Shown: positions 54,258 to 63,373 of the stretch, piece by piece | Layout: each line of letters starts with the position of its first letter | How positions within the stretch are numbered: the first letter of the stretch is position 1 | Origin: Leptospira sp. | GTDB taxonomy: Bacteria > Spirochaetota > Leptospiria > Leptospirales > Leptospiraceae | Assembly (NCBI GenBank): GCA_027533185.1 | Contig: JAPZTS010000001.1 | Location: 1 to 64,000 of the forward strand | Direction of reading: 5' to 3' | Length of the DNA: 64,000 nt | Made by a program: the position numbers and the translations under genes | Notes under the pieces: generated by a model | What the model was told of the DNA's origin: nothing | The model's database searches: none | Seen by the model: only the letters and a program-made list of their open reading frames with translations

Positions 54258-54986
54258 TCACCCCAATGCTGGATCTTCAATCCCCACTTCTAAAAATCCT
54301 TTCTTTCTTAGGATACAGCTATCACATTTCCCACAAGGTTTGCCCTGGATAGGATCATAACATGAGTGCGTTAGGTGGAGGGGAGCACCAACTTCTATAC
54401 CTTTCTGGATGATTTCTTTTTTGTTCAGATTTAAGAGCGGAGTGCGAATTTGGATAGAATCCTTCCCACCGAGGATTCCTTTTTTGGTTCCGAGGTTTGC
54501 CATCTTTTGGAAGGCATCAATGAACTCAGGTCTGCAATCCGGATACCCCGAGTAATCGAGTGCGTTCACTCCAATGTAAATGGAATCATACCCATGTCCT
54601 TCGGCAAGGGATAGGGCAAAGGATAGAAAAAGAATATTTCTTCCAGGGACATAGGTGTTCGGAATCTCCAAATCCTTGTTTGTCGGTAACAAATCTTGAA
54701 TTTTGATTTTGTTTTTAGGAACTCGGATTTTTTTTTCAGTTAAGGAACTTCCCAAAAAAAAGTTGGGATCCAACTTCTGAATGAAATGCGAAATTCCCAA
54801 TTCTTTTGCGATTTTTTTACTTTTAGTCAGTTCAATCTTATGTTTTTGCGAATAGTCGAAGGAAAGTGCAATGATTGGAATTTTCTTTTGTATTGGATAA
54901 CCAAGATCACGTGCCGCAATATAGAGGCAGGTTGTGGAATCCAAACCACCTGACAAAAGTACTACGGCTCCTTTCGGTTTAGACAT
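54258..54986 (-). CDS. queC: 7-cyano-7-deazaguanine synthase
   Basis: QueC makes preQ0, the precursor of queuosine, from 7-carboxy-7-deazaguanine. The 242-residue protein has the PP-loop LLSGGLDSTTCLYIA, IALSFDYSQKH, PGRNILFLS and the four zinc cysteines CYDPIQGKPCGKCDSC. It is on the same strand as queD, 44 bases downstream of it. QueE and QueF are not in the window. Confidence 0.96.
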   Translation of the reverse strand: MSKPKGAVVLLSGGLDSTTCLYIAARDLGYPIQKKIPIIALSFDYSQKHKIELTKSKKIAKELGISHFIQKLDPNFFLGSSLTEKKIRVPKNKIKIQDLLPTNKDLEIPNTYVPGRNILFLSFALSLAEGHGYDSIYIGVNALDYSGYPDCRPEFIDAFQKMANLGTKKGILGGKDSIQIRTPLLNLNKKEIIQKGIEVGAPLHLTHSCYDPIQGKPCGKCDSCILRKKGFLEVGIEDPALG

Positions 54987-55030
54987 CTCTTGGCTCCTTC
55001 GATTACGAAATCTACTAGGTTAGAAAAGAA

Positions 55031-55405
55031 TTAGGACTTATTTCCACGATACACGGAAGAACTTGTACAAGTTTCGTAGACGATAATTTTATCAAGTAAC
55101 GGCAGTTTTGGTTTAAGTTTGTTCCAAAGCCAAATGGTAATATTCTCACTGGTAGGATTTTCCAAACCAGGAACATCGTTTAACATATAATGGTCTAGAT
55201 GTTCTTCAATAATGGGCTTTACGATACTTTTTAATTCACCAAAATCCATTAGCCAACCGGTCGCTGGATCCAAATCCCCTTTGAGATGTACTGAAAATCG
55301 AAAGCTGTGACCGTGAATCCGTTTGCATTTGTGACCATCGGGAACATTCGGTAAAAAATGAGCGGCCTCAAAACCAAAGGTTTTGGATAATTCAATTTCC
55401 TCCAT
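55031..55405 (-). CDS. queD: 6-carboxytetrahydropterin synthase
   Basis: QueD converts dihydroneopterin triphosphate to 6-carboxytetrahydropterin, the second step of queuosine synthesis. The 124-residue protein has the metal-binding histidines HFLP and HGHSFRF with the catalytic Cys in HKCKRIHGH, then LMDFGELK and HLDHYMLND. I prefer the ATG at 55405; a TTG at 55417 would add four residues. It sits 12 bases downstream of purF and upstream of queC. Confidence 0.94.
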   Translation of the reverse strand: MEEIELSKTFGFEAAHFLPNVPDGHKCKRIHGHSFRFSVHLKGDLDPATGWLMDFGELKSIVKPIIEEHLDHYMLNDVPGLENPTSENITIWLWNKLKPKLPLLDKIIVYETCTSSSVYRGNKS

Positions 55406-55417
55406 AAACTCGCCCAA

Positions 55418-56845
55418 TTATTCTTCGGTTGCGTATTCCGCAAAAAGAGATTTTTGGTTTCCTGCGTGGTCTTGGAATTCGACGGGATAGTTTGCCGTAA
55501 AACAAGCATCACAAAACCCACCACCTTTGTGCTCCTCAACTGCTTTGTTCATTGTTTCCAATGTGAGGTAAGCAATCGAATCTACCCGAAGATATTTTTT
55601 GATTTCTTCAATGCTATGAGTTGCCGCTATCAATTCCTTATGGGTAGGAATATCGATCCCATAATAACAAGGTGAAATAGTTGGTGGTGCGGAGACTCGA
55701 AAGTGGATTTCTTTTGCACCTGCTTGGCGGATCATTTTAATAATCTTTCGGCTTGTGGTTCCACGCATAACAGAATCATCGATGATGACAACACGTTTTC
55801 CATCCACAACTTCTTTTACGACATTGTATTTGATTTTGGCACCAAAATCGCGGATCTTTTGATCCGGTTCAATAAAGGTCCTTCCAATATAGTGGGAACG
55901 GATGAGTCCACTTTGGTAAGGAATACCTGACTCTTCGCTGTAACCTAGTGCAGATATATTCGCAGAATCGGGGACAGGAATGATGACGTCCGCTTCGACT
56001 GGCATAACACGTGCTAACTGTCGGCCTAACGCCTTTCTTACTTTGTATACAGACTCACCAAAGATATAGGAATCAGGTCTTGCAAAGTAGATGTATTCAA
56101 AGATACATAGGCTGGGTTTTGCCTTAGGAAATGGATAGAGAGAACGCATGCCTGTATGATCGATAACAATCATCTCACCTGGTTCGACATCGCGAACATA
56201 TTCGGTTTCCGTGATATCAAAGGCGCACGTTTCGGATGCAAATACAATCGATCCATCGGACCTCTTCCCCATGACTAAGGGGCGAAATCCATTAGGATCA
56301 CGAACGGCAACGAGGTACCGAGGAGTTAACACTAACAAGGAATAGGCACCACGAACTTGTGCAAGCGATTCACACAAGGCTTCCAACAAATCTGTCTTAT
56401 GACTTTTTGCCATAAGGTGGACTATTACCTCTGAGTCGATAGTTGTCTGAAATATAGAACCATCCCGTTCCAATTTGTTGCGGATGTCCCAAGAATTGAC
56501 CAAATTCCCATTATGCGCAAGAGCAATAGGGCCTAAGTGCGATTCAACTCGAATGGGTTGAGCGTTTCTTAAAAAACTAGCACCTGTTGTAGAATAGCGG
56601 TTGTGACCGATGGCCGCATCACCCAAAAGTTCTTTGATTTTAGGTTGGGTAAAAATATTCGCAACCAGACCCATATTGGCGTACCGGTAGAGATGGTTTC
56701 CGTCAGTGGAAACGATCCCGCTCGATTCCTGTCCACGGTGTTGCATGGAATATAGACCGAGGTAGGTAAAGTTCGCGGCCTCTTTACTATTGTAGATGCC
56801 AAAAATGGCACATTCTTCTTTTGGTTTGTCAGATTGCAGAATCAT
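55418..56845 (-). CDS. purF: amidophosphoribosyltransferase
   Basis: PurF performs the first committed step of purine synthesis, moving the glutamine amide to PRPP. The 475-residue protein has the catalytic Cys12 in CAIFGIYNSKEAA, HRGQESSGI and AIGHNRYSTTG in the glutaminase half. The PRPP loop VVIIDDSVMRGTTSRKI is in the second half. An 11-residue propeptide precedes the cysteine, as in Bacillus-type PurF. It may be co-transcribed with queD and queC, and is divergent from the RNase D gene. Confidence 0.95.
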   Translation of the reverse strand: MILQSDKPKEECAIFGIYNSKEAANFTYLGLYSMQHRGQESSGIVSTDGNHLYRYANMGLVANIFTQPKIKELLGDAAIGHNRYSTTGASFLRNAQPIRVESHLGPIALAHNGNLVNSWDIRNKLERDGSIFQTTIDSEVIVHLMAKSHKTDLLEALCESLAQVRGAYSLLVLTPRYLVAVRDPNGFRPLVMGKRSDGSIVFASETCAFDITETEYVRDVEPGEMIVIDHTGMRSLYPFPKAKPSLCIFEYIYFARPDSYIFGESVYKVRKALGRQLARVMPVEADVIIPVPDSANISALGYSEESGIPYQSGLIRSHYIGRTFIEPDQKIRDFGAKIKYNVVKEVVDGKRVVIIDDSVMRGTTSRKIIKMIRQAGAKEIHFRVSAPPTISPCYYGIDIPTHKELIAATHSIEEIKKYLRVDSIAYLTLETMNKAVEEHKGGGFCDACFTANYPVEFQDHAGNQKSLFAEYATEE

Positions 56846-56886
56846 TGGTAGAATGACAATTGCAGTATTTCCAAAATCGCAATCAG

Positions 56887-58113
56887 ATGCAAATCAATTC
56901 CAACTATATTCTCGTAGATACTCCAAAAGCTTTGGATCTTGCCCTAATCAATCTCAAACAGTCAAAAATTTTGTCCATTGACACAGAATCCTCGGGTTAT
57001 TACACATATTATCCTAGAGTTTGCCTCATTCAGATCAATTCTAATGGCAAAAACTACCTAATCGACCCACTTCGTATCCCCAACCTGACTTCTCTAAGTC
57101 CCTTATTCGTAGATTCCAATATCCTCAAACTTTTCCACTCTGCACAAGATGATATCAAAGCCCTCAAACGGGATTTTGGGTTCCAATTCGTGAACGTCGC
57201 GGACACGATGATCAGTTCTAGACTGCTCTCAATGGAGCAGAGTTCGCTTTCCTTTTTAGTAGAGTTCTTCCATAAGGTGACTCTTTCCAAGGTCGAACAA
57301 AAATCGAATTGGGAAATTCGACCGCTACAAAAACAACAGTTAAAGTATGCGGCACTAGATACAGCCTACTTAGAATCCATCTGGCAGAAGATGGAAGAAG
57401 ACTTAAAAAAACGAAATCTATATGAAGAAGCCAAATCCGAGTTCGAATTCATTGCAAACGAAGAATTTGTTGCAAAAGAAGGGGAAGGTTTTTCGCTTGG
57501 AAAGTTTCCTGACATATTGAATTTCACTCCTCTCGAACGGAGAAAGATTTTAGAACTCCTCCGTTACCGAGACGAAAAGGCAAAACGAATCAACAAAGCG
57601 AGTTTTCGAGTCTTTGGAAATGATAAACTTTCCCAGGCAGTAAAGGAAGAACCAAACGAGGCAAAGTGTATAGAACGATTTGGAAAAAAAGATGGAGAGG
57701 TGATTTATAAACTCCTGATTGCGGAATACAATGATCCAATCGACACATCAGAACTTTCCAAACGACATGGTGAAGATCTAAACGAAGAAGAAGATAAAAA
57801 ATTCCAAAATGCTAAAAAATGGCGACTTCGTATCATGCGTGTAAGACGAATGGAACACAGCCTTCTTCCATCTAACAAACAGTTAATTGCAGTTTTAAAA
57901 GCGAATCCACAAAATTTGGAAGAGCTCCGCGCTTTAAAAGTTTTTTCTGATTGGAAAGTGGACAATTACGGCCCAAGTTTACTTGCTGCCTTACAAGGAA
58001 TCTCCTTTGATAATATGTTAGGACGATTGGTTGCGGTTCGATCCAAAGAAGCCTTTGTTGCCAAAAGACGAAAAAAACAAAATCAAGCTTCTAGAGATAA
58101 AGACGAAGCATAG
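56887..58113 (+). CDS. rnd: ribonuclease D
   Basis: RNase D trims the 3' ends of tRNA precursors. The 408-residue protein has the DEDDy nuclease motifs: SIDTESSGY near the start, FHSAQDDIKAL, and KYAALDTAYLESIW with its Tyr-Asp pair. An HRDC domain follows (WRLRIMRVRRMEHSLLPSNKQ). The start is taken as ATG 56887, not TTG 56860. Only 41 bases separate its start from that of the divergent purF gene. Confidence 0.9.
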   Translation: MQINSNYILVDTPKALDLALINLKQSKILSIDTESSGYYTYYPRVCLIQINSNGKNYLIDPLRIPNLTSLSPLFVDSNILKLFHSAQDDIKALKRDFGFQFVNVADTMISSRLLSMEQSSLSFLVEFFHKVTLSKVEQKSNWEIRPLQKQQLKYAALDTAYLESIWQKMEEDLKKRNLYEEAKSEFEFIANEEFVAKEGEGFSLGKFPDILNFTPLERRKILELLRYRDEKAKRINKASFRVFGNDKLSQAVKEEPNEAKCIERFGKKDGEVIYKLLIAEYNDPIDTSELSKRHGEDLNEEEDKKFQNAKKWRLRIMRVRRMEHSLLPSNKQLIAVLKANPQNLEELRALKVFSDWKVDNYGPSLLAALQGISFDNMLGRLVAVRSKEAFVAKRRKKQNQASRDKDEA

Positions 58114-58120
58114 AATTTTT

Positions 58121-58747
58121 ATGCTAGCCTATTCACAATTTACCTCCAACCTCTCTAGGGATTGGATTTCAATTCCGCCAACCCAGGAGAAAAAATCGGG
58201 AGTAGTCTTTCCCTTCTACGGCACCGATGAGGAAGCCGAAGGTTTGATTCTCACCCAAAGAGCCAAACACCTCAAGTCCCACCCAGGTCAAATCTCATTT
58301 CCCGGTGGAGTGATGGATAATTCTGATTCCAATCTCCTTGAGACCGCGCTACGGGAGTGGGAAGAGGAAATGGGAGTATCGAAGTCCCATTTAGATATTT
58401 TAGGAAGGGTTGACGGTTTACTGACCCGGACAGGATTTCACATCACCCCTTTTATTGCGAAATACAATGGGGACTTTCAATTTTCACATAATACAGATGA
58501 GGTGGATAACATCATCCTCCTTCCCTTAAAAAAACTCTGGGAAAAGCCCTTTTATTCCATACAGATCCCCAATCGAAAACCAGAGGAGTATGCTTATTAT
58601 TTTGATTTTGATGAGGGTCTTCTTTGGGGGGCAACCTGTGAGATCATCTTGAATTTTTTGAAAACGCACAGTCAATTTGATCGAATTCCAAAACTCGTTC
58701 GACCTAATCTAAGCCATCCTCCCTTTTTAAATCCCAAACTCCTATAA
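58121..58747 (+). CDS. NUDIX hydrolase, CoA pyrophosphatase-like
   Basis: The 208-residue protein has the NUDIX box as GGVMDNSDSNLLETALREWEEEMG. The preceding LILTQRAKHLKSHPGQISFPGG matches the NudL/CoA diphosphatase signature. Such enzymes cut CoA and its derivatives to phosphopantetheine and 3',5'-ADP. I chose the ATG at 58121, seven bases after the RNase D stop, and not the earlier ORF start inside that gene. Confidence 0.88.
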   Translation: MLAYSQFTSNLSRDWISIPPTQEKKSGVVFPFYGTDEEAEGLILTQRAKHLKSHPGQISFPGGVMDNSDSNLLETALREWEEEMGVSKSHLDILGRVDGLLTRTGFHITPFIAKYNGDFQFSHNTDEVDNIILLPLKKLWEKPFYSIQIPNRKPEEYAYYFDFDEGLLWGATCEIILNFLKTHSQFDRIPKLVRPNLSHPPFLNPKLL

Positions 58748-58779
58748 GGGTTTTTAGAAATTTTTCCGAAGTACTAAGG

Positions 58780-59910
58780 GTGTTGTCCAAAAATACGACA
58801 ATCTCAAAATACCTTCCCAAATATTTAAAACTTTGGGCTGGAGCTTTATTTTTTCGTTCTAACATAGTAATCTTTTTTTCATTTTTTGTTATTTTCCTCT
58901 ATGGGTGCTCTTACTTACACTCGCAATCTACACCAAACAAAAGATATGTGATTGTTTTAGATGCAAGCGGTTCGATGGCAGAAAGATGGGATGGAAAAAC
59001 ACGTATGGCAGTCGTAAAAGATAAACTGAATGTACTTCTGGACAAAATGGGAAAAGATACAAGTGTTGGACTTGTCGCATATGGAAATCGGATTGCTGGA
59101 TGTTCTTCTGCTAGATTGTACCAACCGATCCAACGAGGGAGTGCTGAGCTAGTAAAACAAAAGCTAAACGGAATAGTTCCCGCAGGCTCGACACCCATCG
59201 CCCAAACGCTTGGACTAGTAGGTGAATACCTCTTGAGTGATACTGTCACTACGGAAATTTTATTTGTATCCGACGGAGTGGAAAGTTGCGAGGGAGATCC
59301 AAAGGAGATCCTTTATAAACTAAGAGCTTTGGGAAAAAAATTCAACCTTCATATTTTGGGAATTGATATTGATCCAAAGGGTGAGGAGGATTTGAAACGG
59401 CTTGCAGTAATTGGAGATGGCAGGTATTTTTCGATCAAAGAAACAAAAGACTACCAAATTAGTTTTTTAAAACTTTTCCCTGAATGGGAGACAGACACAA
59501 ACTTTGTTTTGAATCATTCATTTCCTCAAAAAAGTTCGGATACGATGCAAGAAAAACAATCAGCAATTCGAATTGTTAGTATTCTGCCTTATTCTGGTAT
59601 AGAAGAGAACCAGTATATTCTCACCTATGAATATGAATCCGATAAAAACATCGATCATATGATCCAATTCCAACTCTTCCCCAAAGAAGAAAAAGCAAAA
59701 GCATTTCCCATACCAGAACTCCGAGAGAGAAGGATGGGTGACCTGTATCAGCACAATGTGGATTTACAATCCGGGAAGGCTAGACGGGGTAGGATTCGCT
59801 TCCAATTGGATTCCAAAAAGAGGATGAACGCATCCGTCGAGCTTTGGGAACTGAGTGGAATTCCCAAAATAATTGCCATTTCTGAAGAAAAACCCGTTCA
59901 ATCTCCTTAG
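58780..59910 (+). CDS. VWA domain protein, possible lipoprotein
   Basis: The roughly 376-residue protein has an N-terminal hydrophobic segment ending LYGC, a possible lipobox, then a von Willebrand factor A domain with the MIDAS motif DASGS (VIVLDASGSMAE), the TPIAQTL Thr site and VSDGVESCEGDP. VWA domains bind metal and partner proteins. The C-terminal 120 residues are an unrecognised beta-rich region. The start is GTG 58780 or TTG 58783. It precedes a TPR gene after 22 bases. Confidence 0.82.
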   Translation: MLSKNTTISKYLPKYLKLWAGALFFRSNIVIFFSFFVIFLYGCSYLHSQSTPNKRYVIVLDASGSMAERWDGKTRMAVVKDKLNVLLDKMGKDTSVGLVAYGNRIAGCSSARLYQPIQRGSAELVKQKLNGIVPAGSTPIAQTLGLVGEYLLSDTVTTEILFVSDGVESCEGDPKEILYKLRALGKKFNLHILGIDIDPKGEEDLKRLAVIGDGRYFSIKETKDYQISFLKLFPEWETDTNFVLNHSFPQKSSDTMQEKQSAIRIVSILPYSGIEENQYILTYEYESDKNIDHMIQFQLFPKEEKAKAFPIPELRERRMGDLYQHNVDLQSGKARRGRIRFQLDSKKRMNASVELWELSGIPKIIAISEEKPVQSP

Positions 59911-59932
59911 GTTTCTGCCGACATGTTTCCTA

Positions 59933-60436
59933 ATGAGACAGAATCCTAAATATCTACTTTTTGCCCTACTTCTGCTATTTGGATTCCGCGAAATCTTAGC
60001 TTCCGATCCAATAGAGAATTTCGCCAAAGAACGGGTCAAACAGGGCGAACTTCACTACAAAAAAGCGGAAGAATTCTTTAAAGATGGAAATTTTTCCAAG
60101 TCCATCGAGACCTGTAAGGTTTTTCTCATCCTGTATCCTTCTCATGCGCGAGAGTGGGATGTCAGAAAATTATTAAGTTCCAACTACCGAAGAACGGGAG
60201 ATACATTGCGGCTTGCAGAAAATGAACTTCGACTCTACAAAGAATTTCCCAATACTGAAGAAGGATTGGAAGCATATTTGATCTCAGGAAAAACCTATGT
60301 GCGGCTTGGCAGGGAAGATTTGGCTGCAAAAATTTTTTCTGACATTACAAAAAATACCTTCGCAAGCAAGATCGCTCAGGAAGCAGAATTAGAGCTGACT
60401 CAAATGGAAATTTTAGGGGAGAGTAAAAATAAGTAA
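59933..60436 (+). CDS. TPR (YbgF/BamD-like) protein
   Basis: The 167-residue protein has a signal sequence (YLLFALLLLFGFREILAS) and TPR-like repeats: GELHYKKAEEFFKDGNFSKSIETC, REWDVRKLLSSNYRRTGDTL, GLEAYLISGKTYVRLGRED. It resembles periplasmic TPR proteins such as CpoB or BamD, which act in envelope assembly. The ATG at 59933 is preferred to the upstream TTG inside the VWA gene. It follows the VWA gene closely and may be its partner. Confidence 0.8.
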   Translation: MRQNPKYLLFALLLLFGFREILASDPIENFAKERVKQGELHYKKAEEFFKDGNFSKSIETCKVFLILYPSHAREWDVRKLLSSNYRRTGDTLRLAENELRLYKEFPNTEEGLEAYLISGKTYVRLGREDLAAKIFSDITKNTFASKIAQEAELELTQMEILGESKNK

Positions 60437-60514
60437 TTTTTAGGAAAATATTGCCCTCGTTGTTTCCGATAATAAACTAGGCACGTTGACTAAAAAGGCT
60501 CTAGAGAATTTATA

Positions 60515-61726
60515 ATGTCATTTTTCCAAATGGTAACTTTCCCGGCGAACTCCTACATTATTGTAGAAGGGAAAAAGGATGCGAACAACTTCTATATCAT
60601 CCGTGAGGGAAAGGTACGTGTTTCTCGAGAGACTGCTGTAGTCGGCGAGGATCCCAACCAAGTACTAGGGCCAGGTGATTTTTTTGGAGTTGTTGCCGCC
60701 ATGAGCCAACACGCTCAAATCGAATCGGCCACGTCTTTAACAAATGTATCTTTAATCTCTGTTAGTTATGACCAGTTTGGAACATTAATCCAAAAGTCTA
60801 CTGCCGTTGCGATGAATATCATCCGCTTCTTTTCCATGAAGCTACGCCAATTTGATACCACAATCACAAGGCTTTCTTTCCGAAATGCAGTAGAAGAGGA
60901 TCCAAACGAACTCTTCAAAATTGGTGAATACTACCATCAGCAAAACAACTCACTTCACGCCACATTTGCATACCAAAGCTATTTAAAACACCTTCCAAAT
61001 GGACAGTTTGTACCACAGGCAAAACTGAGACTACAAACAATGAACCAACCTTTCCAGGCTCCTCCGATCGATTATACGAAATTCAATCGGAACTACAAAG
61101 ACAATGAGATGATCTTTTGTGAGCACGAGCCAGGTAAGGAGCTCTTTATCCTCCAAGGGGGAAAGGTAAAAATTTCTAAAATTGTAAACCAAAATGAAGT
61201 GATGCTCGCCGTTCTCCAAGCGGGAGATATTTTTGGTGAGATGGCCATTCTAGACAACAAACCGAGGTCTGCTTCGGCCGTGGCATCTGGCGATGTTGAA
61301 CTTCTTGCCATTAACAAAGCAAACTTCGAAGGGATGGTGAAGGCACAACCGCAATTGGCAACCCGCCTCATTACCCTACTCTCGGAACGAATTTGGACTG
61401 CCTACAAACAACTTGCAAACTTACTCTTAAAAGATCCGCAAGCTAGGATTGTTGATACCCTTATGACTCTCGCTGAGAAAAATCGAATCAAAATTGCTCC
61501 CAAACAGGCATATAATTTTGAGATCGGAACGAAAGACTTGCTGAAAATGGTGGGGCTCACAGATCCAAAAGACGAGCTGATCATCGCAGATTTAATGAAA
61601 AATAACAAATTTATTCGCCTAGATCTGGGAAAAATTGTCTGCAGTGATATGGCAGAGCTAGAAAAACTCGTCCAATTCTACCATAAAAAGGCATCCATGG
61701 AAAATAAGCTTAAGAAATTGAAATAA
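60515..61726 (+). CDS. double cyclic nucleotide-binding protein
   Basis: The 403-residue protein has two CNB domains of the CRP/PKA type: residues 8-110 (IVEGKKDANNFYIIREGKVRV, DFFGVVAAM) and 195-310 (ILQGGKVKISK, DIFGEMAILDNKPRSASAVA, with the phosphate-binding cassette). A TPR-like linker lies between them. The last 80 residues could be a winged helix (FEIGTKDLLKMVGLTDPKDE). The second PBC, with EMAILDNKPRSAS, is the more canonical; the first is degenerate. Ligand is unknown. It lies 52 bases before a STAS gene. Confidence 0.85.
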   Translation: MSFFQMVTFPANSYIIVEGKKDANNFYIIREGKVRVSRETAVVGEDPNQVLGPGDFFGVVAAMSQHAQIESATSLTNVSLISVSYDQFGTLIQKSTAVAMNIIRFFSMKLRQFDTTITRLSFRNAVEEDPNELFKIGEYYHQQNNSLHATFAYQSYLKHLPNGQFVPQAKLRLQTMNQPFQAPPIDYTKFNRNYKDNEMIFCEHEPGKELFILQGGKVKISKIVNQNEVMLAVLQAGDIFGEMAILDNKPRSASAVASGDVELLAINKANFEGMVKAQPQLATRLITLLSERIWTAYKQLANLLLKDPQARIVDTLMTLAEKNRIKIAPKQAYNFEIGTKDLLKMVGLTDPKDELIIADLMKNNKFIRLDLGKIVCSDMAELEKLVQFYHKKASMENKLKKLK

Positions 61727-61778
61727 AATTTCTTGCATATGGAAGCCCTAAAACCTAGGTTAGAAGCTGTATAAAAAT

Positions 61779-62084
61779 ATGAGTGACAAGATAGTTGTAG
61801 AAGAGACAGGAAACACGATTCGAGTTCGTTTTATGGATCAAATCCTAGATGGAAATGCTCCAGAACTTCGAGAAATATTAGCGGAAATTTTAGAGAAAAA
61901 AGCTACAGAAGTCTTTTTGGACTTGGAAAAAGTTGTGATTGTAAGTTCACTTGGAATTTCGCGTTTGCTTTCGTTCAAAAACAAAGCGGATGAAAAGAAG
62001 ATGACTGTTAAGATCGTAAACATCCAAGAAAAGCTAAAAGAAACTTTGAAAAAGCTCATGTTGGATCAGTTCTTCGGATTGTAA
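61779..62084 (+). CDS. STAS domain protein (anti-anti-sigma factor-like)
   Basis: The 101-residue protein is a single STAS domain: FLDLEKVVIVSSLGISRLLSF contains the usual phosphorylatable Ser in a VSSLG context. Such proteins switch anti-sigma factors in partner-switching networks. No anti-sigma kinase is next to it. It follows the CNB gene and precedes a terminator, so it may be the last gene of its transcript. Confidence 0.88.
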   Translation: MSDKIVVEETGNTIRVRFMDQILDGNAPELREILAEILEKKATEVFLDLEKVVIVSSLGISRLLSFKNKADEKKMTVKIVNIQEKLKETLKKLMLDQFFGL

Positions 62085-62130
62085 AAGACTCGGCGTTATC
62101 TTTCCGTTTCTTAAAACCACGAGGAACAAA

Positions 62131-62160
62131 AAAAAACCTCTCTGACTGAGAGGTTTTTTT
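62131..62160. terminator. bidirectional rho-independent terminator
   Basis: An A-run, then CCTCTC (62137-62142), a five-base TGACT loop, GAGAGG (62148-62153) and a T-run form a strong stem-loop, symmetrical enough to work both ways. It lies between the convergent STAS gene and gmd, which fits a shared terminator. Confidence 0.85.
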
Positions 62161-62207
62161 TATTTAACTCCGATGGTATGAACCAATCGAAAAGCGTTTA
62201 TATATAT

Positions 62208-63224
62208 CTAAAATCCCTGATCCTTCAGATCAGCCTGCATCATAATTTTTACTAGTTCTTTGAATTTAACTTTTGGCTCCCAACCTAACTGACGTTTTGC
62301 CTTGGCTGGATCACCTATCAAGAGCTCAACTTCTGTAGGTCGGTAGTACTTAGGATCAATTTTCACAAGAACTTGGCCAGATTTTTTGTCTTTACCCACT
62401 TCCTTGTCTTCCTTTCCTTCCCAAACCACTTCGTATCCCGCAATTTTATATGCTTCTTCGATAAATTCACGGACCGTATGTGTTTCGTTAGTTGCTACCA
62501 CATAATCATCCGGTTTTTCTTGTTGTAACATCATCCACATCATTTCTACGTAATCAGGTGCATAACCCCAATCGCGCTTGGAATCAATATTCCCCATCGT
62601 AATGAAAGGAAGTTTTCCGGCTTTTACCGCGGAAACTCCAAGAGTTACTTTTCTGGTAACAAAGGTTTCTCCGCGACGAGGGGATTCGTGGTTGAATAAT
62701 ATACCATTGGATGCGTGCAAATTGTACGCTTCTCTATAATTCACAACAGCCCAATAAGCATAAAGTTTTGCCACAGCGTAGGGGGAACGAGGGTAGAATG
62801 GAGTCTTTTCTGTTTGCGGAACTTCCTGGACGAGACCATAAAGTTCTGATGTTGATGCCTGGTAAAACCGAGAATTGATTCCCGTTTGTTTAATCGCGTC
62901 CAAAATTCTAAGAGTTCCCACGGCATCGACTTCCGCCGTATACTCCGGTACTTCAAAGGAAACCTGGACGTGGGATTGAGCCGCAAGATTGTAAATCTCA
63001 GCAGGTTGGATTTTTTCTAATATCCGATTTAAATTAGAAGAATCCGTCAAATCTCCATAATGGAGGTGGAGAGAAGGATTGCCATGAAGGTGTTCGATTC
63101 GATTGCGATTGAATAGACTCGTACGTCTTACGATTCCGTGAACTTCATATCCTTTTTTTAAGAGAAGTTCTGCCAAGTAGGAGCCATCTTGGCCAGTGAT
63201 ACCAGTGATAAGTGCCTTTTTCAT
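62208..63224 (-). CDS. gmd: GDP-mannose 4,6-dehydratase
   Basis: Gmd makes GDP-4-keto-6-deoxymannose, the entry step to GDP-fucose, GDP-rhamnose and related deoxysugars of the O-antigen. The 338-residue SDR protein has the Rossmann motif [11 protein letters not shown], the STSELYG catalytic region with [15 protein letters not shown] (Tyr-x3-Lys), and [16 protein letters not shown]. Length is slightly short of the 350-370 usual. No fcl or rmd gene lies in the window. Confidence 0.95.
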   Translation of the reverse strand: MKKALITGITGQDGSYLAELLLKKGYEVHGIVRRTSLFNRNRIEHLHGNPSLHLHYGDLTDSSNLNRILEKIQPAEIYNLAAQSHVQVSFEVPEYTAEVDAVGTLRILDAIKQTGINSRFYQASTSELYGLVQEVPQTEKTPFYPRSPYAVAKLYAYWAVVNYREAYNLHASNGILFNHESPRRGETFVTRKVTLGVSAVKAGKLPFITMGNIDSKRDWGYAPDYVEMMWMMLQQEKPDDYVVATNETHTVREFIEEAYKIAGYEVVWEGKEDKEVGKDKKSGQVLVKIDPKYYRPTEVELLIGDPAKAKRQLGWEPKVKFKELVKIMMQADLKDQGF

Positions 63225-63373
63225 AGATTGGAGTTCAGTTTTTAAGACTGATCTCCGACGAAAAGGAAAAATAGGGAACTTTACCAGGGAAAATCTTAAA
63301 AAAAAGCAATAGAAGCGCCAATGGAATTCTCTTTACAGCTCAATTTTCCGCCGAAATAGTATCCGAAGGTGGT

